Assembly: GCF_004208535.1 (NCBI RefSeq)
Contig: NZ_SGIS01000011.1
Span: 1 to 64,000, forward strand
Direction: 5' to 3'
Origin: Sphingomonas populi
Lineage (GTDB): Bacteria; Pseudomonadota; Alphaproteobacteria; Sphingomonadales; Sphingomonadaceae
Length of the DNA: 64,000 nucleotides
Below the pieces are notes generated by a model, which ran no database searches, was not told the origin of the DNA, and saw nothing but the letters and a program-made list of their open reading frames with translations. Position numbers and translations under genes: made by a program. Below, piece after piece: positions 9,313 through 19,148 of this stretch (position 1 is its first letter; each line of letters begins with the position of its first letter).

Positions 9313-9397
9313 CACCGTTCGCACTGAGCTTGTCGAAGTGCGTGTCAGGAGCGGAACGTTTGCGGCACGCACTCGACAAGCTCAGGACGAACGGTGG
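9313..9397. repeat. Sphingomonad REP-type palindrome
   Basis: Two inverted arms (9313-9345 and 9366-9397), each about 32 bp, flank a 20-bp loop. The arms contain GAGCTTGTCGAAGTGCG and its complement. I recall this palindrome as a frequent intergenic repeat in sphingomonads. It lies between the 3' ends of two convergent genes, the usual location of REP elements. Confidence 0.7.
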
Positions 9398-9431
9398 AAG
9401 TAGATAATCTTCCCAATCCGTCCGCGCACAA

Positions 9432-9463
9432 AAAGGGCGCCCGGATCGCTCCGGGCGCCCTTT
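9432..9463. terminator. Bidirectional intrinsic terminator between the glutamate dehydrogenase gene and glnA
   Basis: A perfect 13-bp stem (AAAGGGCGCCCGG / CCGGGCGCCCTTT) encloses a six-base loop. It has A and T tracts on both sides, so it can stop transcription from the plus-strand dehydrogenase and from minus-strand glnA. Confidence 0.85.
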
Positions 9464-9480
9464 CTTATCTCAAGCGCGCC

Positions 9481-9590
9481 GCGGGCAAAGCCCGCGTCGT
9501 CGGTCGCCGCTTGCGCGGCGCCGGCCGGGCTGAGGCGTGCGCCCTTGGGGCGCACCGGCGCGGAGCGTTGCTCCGCGCCTCGCCTCAGCC
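9481..9590 (-). other. Nested hairpins over the glnA stop codon and 3' region
   Basis: An outer stem, GGCTGAGGCG (9528-9537) with CGCCTCAGCC (9581-9590), encloses two strong hairpins: 9538-9554 (TGCGCCC/GGGCGCA) and 9557-9579 (GGCGCGGAGC/GCTCCGCGCC). Together they make a three-way junction. Two further hairpins lie at 9505-9520 and 9481-9495. The outer stem covers the glnA stop codon (9585-9587). The structure could stabilise the mRNA, form part of a terminator or release a 3' RNA; which of these is unknown. Confidence 0.6.
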
Positions 9591-10997
9591 GCTGTAGTAC
9601 ATGTCGAACTCGACCGGGCTGGGTGCCATTTCCCAGCGATACACTTCCGGCCACTTCAGCTCGATATAGGCGTCGATCTGGTCCTGCGTGAACACGCCGC
9701 CCTTGAGCAGGAAATCGTGGTCGGCGATCAGGCTCTCGAGCGCTTCGCGCAGCGAGCCGCAGACGGTCGGGACGAGCGACAGCTCGGCCGGCGGCAGATC
9801 GTACAGGTTCTTGTCCATCGCCTCGCCGGGATGGATCTTGTTCTGGATGCCGTCGATGCCGGCCATCAGCAGCGCCGAGGTGCCGAGGTACGAGTTGGCG
9901 AGCGGATCGGGGAAACGGAACTCGACGCGCTTCGCCTTGGTGCCGGCACCATACGGAATGCGGCACGATGCCGAACGGTTGCGCGCCGAATAGGCGAGCA
10001 GCACAGGGGCCTCGAAGCCCGGCACCAGCCGCTTGTAGCTGTTGGTGGTCGGGTTGGTGAAGGCGTTGATCGCCTTGGCGTGCTTGATGACGCCGCCGAT
10101 GAAGTACAGGCAGGTGTCCGAGAGACCCGCATAGCCGTTGCCGGCGAAGGTGTTCTCGCCCTTGTTCCAGATCGACATGTGCGTGTGCATGCCCGAACCG
10201 TTATCAGCCTTGATCGGCTTGGGCATGAACGTTGCGGTTTTGCCGTAGGCCTGCGCGACCATTTTGACGACATACTTGTAGATCTGGATGCGGTCGCAGG
10301 TCTCGACCAGCTTGCCGAAGGTGAGGCCCAGTTCGTGCTGGCCACCGGCGACCTCGTGATGGTGCTTGTCCATCGGCAGGCCCATTTCCATCAGCGTCGA
10401 GACCATCTCGGCGCGGATGTCGGTGGTGACATCGACCGGGCCGACCGGGAAATAGCCGCCCTTGGCGCGCGGACGGTGGCCGAGGTTGCCGCTCTCATAG
10501 GTCGTGCCGGTGTTGGTCGGCAGTTCGACGTCGTCGAGCTTGTAGTAGCTCGAAGCATAGGTGTTATCGAATTCGACGCTGTCGAACATGAAGAATTCGG
10601 GTTCGGGGCCGACATAGATGGTGTCGCCGAGGCCGGTTTCCTTGAGATACGCTTCGGCGCGCTTGGCGGTCGAACGCGGATCACGCGTGTAGAGCGAACC
10701 GTCCGAAGGCTCGACGATGTCGCAAACGATGATGAGCATCGGCGTCGCGCTGAACGGGTCGACATAGACTGCATCGAGATCCGGCTTGAGGATCATGTCG
10801 GACTCGTTGATTTCCTTCCAGCCCTCGATCGAGGAGCCGTCGAACATCAGGCCGTCGGTCAGTTCATTCTCGCCGATCACGTTCGCGCACATCGTCAGGT
10901 GATGCCACGCGCCCTTGGTATCGGTGAAGCGGACATCGACCCACTCGATCTCCTGGTCCTTGATCATCTTCAGGACGTCGTTTGCGGAATTTGCCAT
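9585..10997 (-). CDS. glnA: Glutamine synthetase type I
   Basis: This 470-aa enzyme condenses glutamate and ammonia with ATP to give glutamine. It has the class I catalytic signatures: [10 protein letters not shown], the [10 protein letters not shown] metal site, [13 protein letters not shown], the ATP-binding [16 protein letters not shown] and [11 protein letters not shown]. The adenylylation site NLYDLPPAE is present (Tyr399), so activity is probably controlled by GlnE-type modification. ATG 10997 (MANSANDV) is preferred over a start four codons upstream. The glnB gene lies 112 bp upstream in the same direction, giving the common alphaproteobacterial glnB-glnA unit under PII control. Confidence 0.97.
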   Translation of the reverse strand: MANSANDVLKMIKDQEIEWVDVRFTDTKGAWHHLTMCANVIGENELTDGLMFDGSSIEGWKEINESDMILKPDLDAVYVDPFSATPMLIIVCDIVEPSDGSLYTRDPRSTAKRAEAYLKETGLGDTIYVGPEPEFFMFDSVEFDNTYASSYYKLDDVELPTNTGTTYESGNLGHRPRAKGGYFPVGPVDVTTDIRAEMVSTLMEMGLPMDKHHHEVAGGQHELGLTFGKLVETCDRIQIYKYVVKMVAQAYGKTATFMPKPIKADNGSGMHTHMSIWNKGENTFAGNGYAGLSDTCLYFIGGVIKHAKAINAFTNPTTNSYKRLVPGFEAPVLLAYSARNRSASCRIPYGAGTKAKRVEFRFPDPLANSYLGTSALLMAGIDGIQNKIHPGEAMDKNLYDLPPAELSLVPTVCGSLREALESLIADHDFLLKGGVFTQDQIDAYIELKWPEVYRWEMAPSPVEFDMYYSG

Positions 10998-11109
10998 ATG
11001 CCCCAACCCTTTCTGGTTCGCTCAAAGTCCGGCTCGGCCGGAGAATCACTGTTGCTCCCGGAAGAGCATTGCCTGTCACATTATGCTGCGGCGCGTCAAA
11101 CCGCGTTCG

Positions 11110-11493
<384 letters not shown>

Positions 11494-11711
11494 TTACAAC
11501 AAACGTGCCATCCGCACGCGCGGCCTGCAACCTCACAAAGCGGCGGTGAGATGCGTTGCGAATGCCTAACGCACGCGCAGTAGGGCGAGAGGTGCCGTAT
11601 TTTGTGGCAGCCAAGATATGCCGCGAGCGGCCCAACACCGATCGTCACCCCAGCGCATGCTGGGCGACGAATATTGCGACGTTGCGGAAAAGCGGTAGTC
11701 GTCGGGACGCC

Positions 11712-12539
11712 TCAATAGGGCGGGCGATCAAAGCCTTTGGGGCTGCCGGTGAAGATTTCGCAGCCGTCCTCGGTGATGCCGATCGAATGCTCGAACTGCG
11801 CCGACAGCGAGCGGTCGCGCGTCACCGCCGTCCAGCCGTCGTCGAGCAGTTTCACGTCGGGGCGGCCGATGTTGATCATCGGTTCGATCGTGAAGATCAT
11901 GCCCGGCTTCAACTCCGGCCCGGTGCCGGGGCGACCGACATGGACGACCTCGGGCGCATCGTGGAACATCTTGCCGACGCCGTGGCCGCAGAAATCGCGC
12001 ACCACGCCGTAGCGGTGGCTCTCGGCATGGCGCTGGATGACATGACCGATGTCGCCGAGATACTTGCCCGGCTTGGCCTGCTCGATGCCGAGCATCAGGC
12101 ATTCATAAGTGACATCGACGAGCCGCTTGGCTTTGATCGGCACGTCGCCGATCAGGTACATGCGGCTGGTGTCGCCGTGCCAGCCATCGACCAGCGGCGT
12201 CACATCGACGTTGACGATGTCGCCCGATTTGAGCGTCTTGTCGCCGGGGATGCCGTGGCAGACGACATGGTTGATCGAGATGCAGCACGAATGCGCATAG
12301 CCGCGATAGCCCAAGGTCGCCGGCACCGCGCCATGATCGAGCGTGAAGGTGCGGACCAGATCATCGATCTCGCCGGTCGTCACGCCCGGCACCATGTGCG
12401 GCACGATCAGGTCGAGCGTCTCGGCGGCGAGGCGACCAGCGCGGCGCATGCCTTCGAATGCCTCGGGGCCATGCAGCTTGATCGCGCCGGTGCGGCCGGT
12501 GTCCGAGTCGGCGGTGACGGTGATGTAGTCGGTCATCAT
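11712..12539 (-). CDS. map: Methionine aminopeptidase type I
   Basis: This 275-aa enzyme removes the initiator methionine from new proteins in the cytoplasm. The five metal ligands of the family are in order: Asp in NVDVTPLVDG, Asp in HGDTSRM, His in GHGVGKMFH, Glu in TIEPMIN and Glu in FEHSIGIT. Length matches bacterial type Ia enzymes with a short N-terminal extension. Two adjacent ATG codons (12539 and 12536) are both possible starts. The next gene is divergent, and only about 60 bp separate the two starts, which must hold both promoters. Confidence 0.95.
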   Translation of the reverse strand: MMTDYITVTADSDTGRTGAIKLHGPEAFEGMRRAGRLAAETLDLIVPHMVPGVTTGEIDDLVRTFTLDHGAVPATLGYRGYAHSCCISINHVVCHGIPGDKTLKSGDIVNVDVTPLVDGWHGDTSRMYLIGDVPIKAKRLVDVTYECLMLGIEQAKPGKYLGDIGHVIQRHAESHRYGVVRDFCGHGVGKMFHDAPEVVHVGRPGTGPELKPGMIFTIEPMINIGRPDVKLLDDGWTAVTRDRSLSAQFEHSIGITEDGCEIFTGSPKGFDRPPY

Positions 12540-12601
12540 CTTGATATAGCGACAACAGGCAGGCTTTGCGAGATCGGCCGGCACAGGCTATGCGCTTGTC
12601 C

Positions 12602-13357
12602 ATGAACGAGCGCATCTGGACGGCCGCGCTGGCGGTGATCGGCGACGAAATCCTGTCCGGCCGGACGCAGGACAAGAATGTCGCGCAACTCGCGAGCTGG
12701 CTCAACGTGCAGGGCATCCGCCTCGCCGAGGTGCGGATCGTGCCCGACAAGACCGAGGCGATCGTCGAGGCGGTCAATATCTTGCGCGCGCGCAACGATT
12801 ATCTGTTCACCACGGGCGGCATCGGCCCGACGCACGATGACATCACCGTCGATGCGATCGCCGCCGCTTTGGGGGTGGGGGTGGTGTATCATCCCGAGGC
12901 GCTTGCGGTGCTCGACGCCTATTACGCGACACGCGGCGGGCTGACCGAGCCGCGCAAGCGCATGGCGCGCGTGCCCGACGGGGCGGGGCTGATCGAGAAC
13001 CGCATGTCGGGCGCGCCCGGCATCCATGTCGAGAACATCTACGTGATGGCCGGTGTACCGCACATCACTGCGGGCATGCTCGATGCGCTGACCGGCACGC
13101 TCGAAGGCGGGCGTCCGGTCGTGGCGGGGACGATCGGTTGCTGGGTGGCCGAAAGCGAGATCGCCGATCTGCTTGGCGCGACGGAGCGCGCGTTTCCGGG
13201 CGTGTCGATCGGCAGCTATCCATTCTTCCGTGATGGCCGCACCGGCGCGAATTTCGTCGTGCGCGCGACGGACGCGGTGCTGGTCGACACCTGTCTCGCC
13301 GAACTGAACGCGCGGCTGGAGGCGCTTGGGCACGCGGTGGTGGCGGGCGGCATCTAG
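12602..13357 (+). CDS. MoaB/CinA-type molybdopterin-binding-domain protein
   Basis: A 251-aa protein with the MoCF-biosynthesis fold. Near the start is ALAVIGDEILSGRTQDKN, followed by FTTGGIGPTHDDIT, the conserved substrate-binding loop shared by MoaB, MogA and the N-terminal half of CinA. It lacks the CinA C-terminal deamidase domain, so it is the short stand-alone form. Family members are linked to pterin or nicotinamide-nucleotide metabolism, but this subfamily's reaction is not certain. ATG 12602 fits the family N-terminus; ATG 12590 would add four residues. It is divergent from map. Confidence 0.85.
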   Translation: MNERIWTAALAVIGDEILSGRTQDKNVAQLASWLNVQGIRLAEVRIVPDKTEAIVEAVNILRARNDYLFTTGGIGPTHDDITVDAIAAALGVGVVYHPEALAVLDAYYATRGGLTEPRKRMARVPDGAGLIENRMSGAPGIHVENIYVMAGVPHITAGMLDALTGTLEGGRPVVAGTIGCWVAESEIADLLGATERAFPGVSIGSYPFFRDGRTGANFVVRATDAVLVDTCLAELNARLEALGHAVVAGGI

Positions 13358-13820
13358 GCAACGGCCACGCTCCCGCCACGTTGGGGCGCAAGCGCCATGT
13401 GTCGGCCTGGAGTATGCGTGTCTGTGTTCTGGCGGGTGTTCGGCGGCACGCCCAATCCGCGCAACGGCGATGGCCTTCCCGACGGGCGAATCGCCTATGC
13501 GATCTTCCCCGGCAATGGCCGCGACGCCGCGATCGACTGGCCGATCGACCATGCTGCGCTCGATCGCGAAGCGAAGGCGCGGCTCGACGCGGCGGGCGGG
13601 GCGGGGGTGCTGAGCGCCTGCGTGGGAAAGGCATCGCCGCTCCCGTCGTGGGCATCAGCGACACGCACCGGTTCGAACAGGGCCGCTGACAGTGTTCCGC
13701 CCTCAAAGGGGCAGTCGCCTGGCGCATCCGCATGCAGTGGACGCCGCGCAGCGCGAGTGCCGAGCGACGCGCGCAAACGCATTGACCTGCGCCCGAAGAC
13801 GGTGCAACTGACGACGCGAT
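13358..13820. other. About 460 bp spacer before tRNA-Gly
   Basis: An open frame from about 13421 (beginning near WRVFGGTPNPRNGDG) has some protein-like character for about 60 codons. It then runs on through the tRNA gene, so it cannot be an intact gene as written. It may be a short decayed gene. No promoter or terminator is clear apart from the region that must drive tRNA-Gly. Confidence 0.35.
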
Positions 13821-13894
13821 GCGGGTGTAGCTCAATGGTAGAGCAGAAGCTTCCCAAGCTTACGACGAGGGTTCGATTCCCTTCACCCGCTCCA
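13821..13894 (+). tRNA. tRNA-Gly, anticodon CCC
   Basis: A 74-nt cloverleaf with the acceptor stem GCGGGTG / CACCCGC, the D-arm TAGCTCAATGGTAGAGC, the T-arm GGTTCGATTCC and an encoded CCA. The anticodon loop TTCCCAA gives CCC, reading the Gly codon GGG. Unusual DNA begins just downstream (an orphan P450 and a broken gene), so this tRNA may have served as an integration site. Confidence 0.95.
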
Positions 13895-13929
13895 TTTTCC
13901 GATCTCAGGACATCCCCCAGAGATTTGTA

Positions 13930-13954
13930 AACCGCAGAAATCTGCGGTATTTTT
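13930..13954 (+). terminator. Hairpin plus T-run after tRNA-Gly, matching the tRNA-Thr flank
   Basis: The stem ACCGCAGA / TCTGCGGT is followed by ATTTTTC, a plausible intrinsic terminator for the tRNA. Bases 13930-13950 match the hairpin downstream of tRNA-Thr (3081-3101, minus strand) at 19 of 21 positions. Confidence 0.6.
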
Positions 13955-14078
13955 CGGGTCATCCGGCTCGTGACCGCTCGCCCCGTCCCATGAAAGCGCA
14001 AGCGCAGGTTGGGCCTTTTTTCGAGAATTTCGGGCCTTATATCAGACGGGATCTGAATAGTCAGGATCCCGCTTTCGT

Positions 14079-15329
14079 TCACTTGCCCGTATGCAGCGGC
14101 GCGCGAATCATGCGCATTTCCCCAAAGATACCGCAATATTCCGGCTTGAAGTCCGGCTCCGGGTTATAGAGATTGGGAAAGCGTGTGCAGACCTTGTCAA
14201 GCACGATGGCCAGAATCATCCGGGCCAGGCGGTTGCCGAGGCAAAAATGTGTGCCGGTTCCGAATGTCGTGATGTCCCGCGCCTTGCGATGAATGTCGAA
14301 CTTCAACGGATCGGGATATTTGATGGGGTCGTAATTCGCGGCCTGCGGCGAGACGAGAACCGGCGTGCCCTTGGCAATCAGGGTGCCGCCCAATTCGGTA
14401 TCGCAGGTGGCAAACCGGACAAAGGTATACAAGCCCGATGTCTGGTAACGAAGGCATTCCTCCACCGCGTCGGGAATCAAAGAGCGATCGGCGATGATCT
14501 CATCGAACTGGCCCCGGTGTTTGCACAGGTTGGTCAACATGGCGGCGGCGACCGCAGCCGTGGTGCCCTGTCCACCGGACAGGGTGGCCAAGAGATTAGC
14601 GACAATTTCCTCATGTGTGATCAGTCCGGCCTCGTCCATGCGCTTGACCAGTCCGGTGAACAGATCGTTCTCGCGGGGGTGGGCGCGGCGCTCTTCGAGG
14701 ATCGCGTTGATCGTATTTACTACGCCGATGAAGGATTGGTTGAAATCAGGCGACCGCGCCTGCCCTGGTTTGATGTTGGAATCGACTTCCAGTTCATGCT
14801 GCAACCGACGAAAGGCAGCCTGGTGCTCAGGGTTCGTAATGCCAAGCGTACCTTCAATAAGGATTCGCTCGATCAGTCTGTACGAAAAGTCTTGATAGGC
14901 ATCGAACGGACCGCCTAGCGCCTCGACTTCATCGAGCATTTTTTCGATAATCTGTTCGGCTGATTGGCGCAGTTGCTTGATCGCTTTGGGGCCGAAATAT
15001 GGATCAAAGGCAGCGCGAACACGATCGTGATCTTTACCATCCTGAGCACCGATATGCATTGCGCCGTCGGCGTAGTCGAATCGCTCATATCCGGGCTGTT
15101 TGGGAATCTCCGAGGAGAAACGGGCGGCATCGATGTGGACCGTGCGAAGGTCAGCATGGCGGCCGACGACAACGTGAACGATCCCCTCGTTGACGACGTA
15201 GAACGGGCGTCGCTGGCCCCATTCGGCAAAAATGCCATCGCGAGCATGGTTTCGCAAGTAATCGCCGCCCAGGTCGATATCGACAACATTATCCGGGTCC
15301 AAGGCAATCAATTCTTTTGCGCTCGCCAT
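14079..15329 (-). CDS. Cytochrome P450 (orphan, next to tRNA-Gly)
   Basis: A 416-aa soluble bacterial P450, which would hydroxylate a hydrophobic substrate using electrons from a ferredoxin system not found nearby. The heme loop is FGTGTHFCLGNRLAR with Cys363 as iron ligand, and the ExxR motif is EECLR. The I-helix reads LLATLSGGQGTTAAVAAAM. The usual (A/G)GxD/E-T-T has Gln-Gly in place of the acidic residue and its neighbour, so proton delivery may be unusual. ATG 15329 is preceded by GGTGGGG. The gene and its flanks look lower in G+C than the rest of the window, consistent with acquisition. Redox partners and substrate are unknown. Confidence 0.9.
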   Translation of the reverse strand: MASAKELIALDPDNVVDIDLGGDYLRNHARDGIFAEWGQRRPFYVVNEGIVHVVVGRHADLRTVHIDAARFSSEIPKQPGYERFDYADGAMHIGAQDGKDHDRVRAAFDPYFGPKAIKQLRQSAEQIIEKMLDEVEALGGPFDAYQDFSYRLIERILIEGTLGITNPEHQAAFRRLQHELEVDSNIKPGQARSPDFNQSFIGVVNTINAILEERRAHPRENDLFTGLVKRMDEAGLITHEEIVANLLATLSGGQGTTAAVAAAMLTNLCKHRGQFDEIIADRSLIPDAVEECLRYQTSGLYTFVRFATCDTELGGTLIAKGTPVLVSPQAANYDPIKYPDPLKFDIHRKARDITTFGTGTHFCLGNRLARMILAIVLDKVCTRFPNLYNPEPDFKPEYCGIFGEMRMIRAPLHTGK

Positions 15330-15873
15330 AATATTATCCCCACCGTAAAGTTCTATCGAACGCGGTTTTTTATGATTTGCGCTCAGTTGTTTAGTTTAAG
15401 AAACATAATTGATCTTCCGCCAATGTGCGGGCGTGGCCTTTGTGCGGCGTCATTATGCGTGGGTTCCGCTGGCCGGACAATAAGCCGAGCGCCATTAATT
15501 CCGACAGCGCGTCAAACTTTGCGTCGGATCAGGTCGGTCCGATCATGGCGGTAGTGCCCCGGGCGAGGTGTAGGAAGCTCGTTCGTAGAGGTGAAGTGCG
15601 CGACGCTGAAGGGCGACGGCGCAATGTTGGCGCTATTCGGCCACCGCAAGGGCGCCTTCCGTGACCTGGCCGCCAGCGTGACGCGCATGGAGACTCTCTC
15701 GCCCAAGGGCCGCATCGACAGGGAATGCGTCAATGCCGAGATCGTGCGCCTGCAGCGGCTGTGGTCGGCGCAGACCGACGATGGGCGGGCATCCCTGCCG
15801 AAATCCTGGACGCAGCCGCGCTCGCCGAAATCGACCCGTTCGATCGCGTCCGGTTTGCCGAGACGGTTCACAT
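15330..15873. other. AT-richer spacer between the P450 and the vWA remnant
   Basis: The first part must contain the P450 promoter (A/T-rich around 15330-15420, on the minus strand). From about 15590 to 15870 different frames show protein-like pieces (RDLAASVTRMETLSPKGR in one; AEILDAAALAEIDPFDR in another), as if a coding region had suffered frameshifts. No intact gene can be supported. Confidence 0.4.
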
Positions 15874-16528
15874 ATGCCGCGCGAATTCTTCCCCTCGCCG
15901 GTTGTGCAGGTGATCCAGAAGGACGCTTTCGAGCGCAAGGGCCTGCGCCAGATGCTGCTCGAGCCGGAGTTGCTGGCGACGATCGAAGCGGACGTGAACC
16001 TTGTCGCCGATCTCGTCGCGCTGCGCGGGGTGATGCCGGAGAAAACCAAGGAAACCGCCCGGATTGTCATCGCCAAGGTCGAGGCGGAACTGATGGAGCG
16101 GCTCGAACGCCGCACCGCCGACGCGATCCGGGGTGCGCTCGAGCGCTCGCGGCGCACCAATCGCCCGCGCTTCGCCGATATCGACTGGCCGCGTACGATC
16201 CGCGCCAACTTGCACCACTATCAGGCCGAGCACCGCACGGTGGTGCCCGAGCGGCTGATCGGCTTCCTGCGCCAGCAGCGCCGCATCGTCGATCTCGACG
16301 AGGTCGTGCTCTGTGTCGACCAGTCGGGCTCGATGGCGACCTCGGTGGTCTATGCCTCGATCTTCGCGGCGGTAATGGCGTCGCTGCCGGTGGTCACGAC
16401 CAAGCTGGTGTGCTTCGACACCGCCATCGTCGACCTGACCGAAGAACTGGCCGATCCGGTCGAAGTGCTGTTCGGCGTCCAGCTCGGCAGCGGATCGCGA
16501 CATCAAGCTGATCCGCTCGGACGCATAG
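15874..16528 (+). pseudogene. Broken von Willebrand factor A (MoxR-partner type) gene
   Basis: From 15874 the frame encodes the middle of a known VWA family. FFPSPVVQVIQKDAFERKGL and MLLEPELL are followed by a helical region, TIRANLHHYQ and the metal-ion-dependent adhesion site DQSGSMATSVVYASIF, then FDTAIVDLTEEL and VLFGVQLG. Full proteins of this kind are about 380 residues and continue with GGTDIN. Here a one-base frameshift near 16495 leads into DIKLIRSDA and a TAG at 16526. The N-terminal part is scrambled. The usual neighbours (MoxR ATPase, SWIM protein, DUF5682) are absent. Without the frameshift correction the frame fuses artificially with the TonB receptor downstream. Confidence 0.75.
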
Positions 16529-16731
16529 AAGCGCCGGACGGCACCGCGCGCACGGCGTTGCGGTGCGTTTGGGTGCGGCGGTGGGCCGTGTGCCCATCGA
16601 CGTTGCGCGGCTCGCGGATCGGCAGATGCCCAATTTGCATTGGTGCTGTGCCGGTTTCAGATTTGTCCTTCTCAGAACCTCTCCTACAACCCGATCAAAT
16701 TAAAAAAAGAAATCGGGAGAGAATCTTGACC

Positions 16732-19077
16732 ATGCGGAGCAAGCGCGCGCGCGGACGGCGCCACGGCCTTCTACTGCTTTCGACGGCGTGTGCGGCCGCG
16801 TTCCTGGCGGCGATGCCAGCGATGGCGCAGGAGCGGACCACCGCCCCGGCGCAGCCCGCAGCTCCCGCGGCCGACCCCGGAGCGGGGCTCGATCGCGGCC
16901 AGATCGAGGATATCATCGTCACGGCGCGCCGGCGTGAGGAAAGCGCGCAGGGCACGCCGCTGTCGATCAGCGCGATTTCCAGCGATCAACTCCAGCAGCT
17001 CAACATCGTTCGCATCGAAGGCATTAGCCAGCTCGCACCAAGCCTGCGCGTCACGCAGGCGAGCGGCAGTGGCAACGCGCCCGCTATCTATATCCGCGGC
17101 ATCGGCACGCTTTCGACCGCCCTCTATGTCGAGCCCGCAGTCGGGATCTATGTCGATGGCGTGTATACGCCGCGCCCGAGCGGCAACACCTTCGACTTGC
17201 CCGACATCGCCAGTGTCGAGGTGCTGCGCGGGCCACAGGGCACGCTGTTCGGCCGCAACACCACAGGCGGCGCGATCCTGCTTTCGACGCGCAACCCGAC
17301 GCCCGAATTCGGTATCAAGGCCGATTTTTCCTACGGTTCGTACAATGAGATCATCGCCTCGTCAGTCGTGCAGCTTGGTCGCATCGGCACTTCGCCCTTC
17401 ATGGCCAAGGTATCGGCCCAGGTGCATTCGCGTGACGGCTGGGTGGAAGCGCCGGGCTATTCGCCGGCGAAATGGGGCGGTGCGCTCGACAGCTTCGGCG
17501 TCGGTGGCGCGATCCGGGGCGAGATGGGCGATTTCACGCTCGATCTTCGCGGCCGCTATAACGATCTGATTTCCTACACCGGCTGGGAGGCCCTGGCAGG
17601 CACCACAGTCGGGCGCGCCTATTTCGGCAATGCGGGCGTCGCCAACAATCGCCCGTTCCCGATCGGCGTCGGCCCGCGCGACTATAGCTATCGCGATCCC
17701 CGCAGCGACGGCAAATCGCAGGTCAAGACCTGGGGCGGCGTGCTGACGGCACAATATGATTTCAGCAAGGCGCTCCAGATCAAGTCGATCACGGGCTATA
17801 ATAAAATCGACCAGAATCTGCGCGGCAATCTCGGCGGCGGTTCGACGCTGGGCGTCGTCGCAAATCCGGTTGTCCCCGGAAAGTTCATCGAGCCAGTGAC
17901 GCCGCACGTCACGCCCAACAATCCCGGCACCCAGAAGCAGTTCACCGAAGAAGTTCAATTGCTCGGTGATGTCGGCGACTTCAACTATCTGGTCGGCCTC
18001 TATTATTACGACGAGAAGGTCGATGAGACGATCACCACGATCCTCAATTCGCCGCTCTCGGCAACCACCGCGATCCGCCTCAATCGCAGCACCAGCTATT
18101 CGATCGATTCGACCTCGCTCGCCGGCTTCGCCCAGATCGGCTGGAAGCCGTCCTTCGCGGGCGGCAAGCTCGAACTGGTCGGCGGCATCCGCTATACCGA
18201 GGACAAGAAGACGCTGGCCTCGCGGTCGGTATCGACAACCACCACCACGACGACGCTGACTCAGGCGCGCAGCGACAAATGGGACAATGTCGGTTGGATG
18301 GGATCAATCAGCTATCAAGCGTTGCCCGGAGTGCTGCTCTATGGCCGTGCCTCCTCGGCGTATCGCTCGGGCGGGTATAACGCGCCGACGGTCGGCGCAC
18401 CGCCGTTCGGCCCGGAAACCGCGCGCAGTTACGAACTGGGCTTCAAGAGCGATCTGTTCGATCGGCACGTCCGCTTCAACGCCGCAGTTTACCAGACCGA
18501 TTATGACGACCTCCAGGTCAATGGCTATAACATCTCGACCAACACCAACCAGCTAACCAATGCCGGCAAGGCGCGCTATCGCGGCTTCGAGGTCGAGGCG
18601 CAGGCGGGGCTGGGCGGGTTTCGGATTGACGGTAATGTCGGCTATGTCGATCCGCACTACAGCGAATACATCATCGCCGTGGGCGGGGCGCCGACCAACG
18701 TTGCGGATCAGGCGGCATTCGCCAACGTACCCAACTGGACGTATCATGTCGGCGGGCAATATGCGCTCGAGACGGCGTCAGCGGGTAAATTCACGCTGCG
18801 CGGCGATTTCACCGGCAAGGGCAATTCGCCGACCTATTCGCTGATATCGCAGGCACCCAACACCGCGCAGGTCCCGCTCTACGGCGTCGAGTCCAACGTC
18901 AGCCTGCGTCTCCTCTGGGACGGCACGGTCCGGGGCCGAAAGCTGCGGGCCCAGGTCTTCGTCGAGAATTTGACCAACAATCGCTATCTGACCTTCGTCA
19001 CCGATTTCGGCGCGATCATGTCAGGCGTCTACAACCGTCCGCGCTATTTCGGAGCCTCGGTTGGGATCGATTTCTGA
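16732..19077 (+). CDS. TonB-dependent outer-membrane receptor
   Basis: A 781-aa ligand-gated porin for uptake of a large or hydrophobic nutrient across the outer membrane, energised by TonB. A signal peptide runs to about residue 33 ([20 protein letters not shown], then Q). The plug has [38 protein letters not shown] and [22 protein letters not shown] 22-strand barrel follows and ends in a terminal aromatic (SVGIDF). ATG 16732 follows a GGGAGAGA ribosome site. This sequence type dominates sphingomonad catabolic loci. Since it precedes the SDR, MFS and steroid-type genes, it probably imports their substrate; that link is inference. Confidence 0.93.
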   Translation: MRSKRARGRRHGLLLLSTACAAAFLAAMPAMAQERTTAPAQPAAPAADPGAGLDRGQIEDIIVTARRREESAQGTPLSISAISSDQLQQLNIVRIEGISQLAPSLRVTQASGSGNAPAIYIRGIGTLSTALYVEPAVGIYVDGVYTPRPSGNTFDLPDIASVEVLRGPQGTLFGRNTTGGAILLSTRNPTPEFGIKADFSYGSYNEIIASSVVQLGRIGTSPFMAKVSAQVHSRDGWVEAPGYSPAKWGGALDSFGVGGAIRGEMGDFTLDLRGRYNDLISYTGWEALAGTTVGRAYFGNAGVANNRPFPIGVGPRDYSYRDPRSDGKSQVKTWGGVLTAQYDFSKALQIKSITGYNKIDQNLRGNLGGGSTLGVVANPVVPGKFIEPVTPHVTPNNPGTQKQFTEEVQLLGDVGDFNYLVGLYYYDEKVDETITTILNSPLSATTAIRLNRSTSYSIDSTSLAGFAQIGWKPSFAGGKLELVGGIRYTEDKKTLASRSVSTTTTTTTLTQARSDKWDNVGWMGSISYQALPGVLLYGRASSAYRSGGYNAPTVGAPPFGPETARSYELGFKSDLFDRHVRFNAAVYQTDYDDLQVNGYNISTNTNQLTNAGKARYRGFEVEAQAGLGGFRIDGNVGYVDPHYSEYIIAVGGAPTNVADQAAFANVPNWTYHVGGQYALETASAGKFTLRGDFTGKGNSPTYSLISQAPNTAQVPLYGVESNVSLRLLWDGTVRGRKLRAQVFVENLTNNRYLTFVTDFGAIMSGVYNRPRYFGASVGIDF

Positions 19078-19148
19078 TCGAGCTGCCAAAGCAAAAGGGT
19101 GCGTCCGGCGATCAGTCGCTGGGCGCGCTTTGGCGTCTCGACGGCAAG

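Noticed and set aside
5153..9379. A 1408-codon open frame on the minus strand opposite the glutamate dehydrogenase gene
   Set aside because: It mirrors a high-GC gene on the other strand; the translation is Arg- and His-rich with no domain, and the plus-strand protein is clearly real.
13397..13930. A 177-codon plus-strand frame crossing tRNA-Gly
   Set aside because: It translates through the tRNA gene; only its first part might be remnant coding.
15733..19077. A single long frame joining the vWA sequence to the TonB receptor
   Set aside because: The vWA part is frameshifted and the receptor has its own start, ribosome site and signal peptide at 16732, so the fusion is an artefact.
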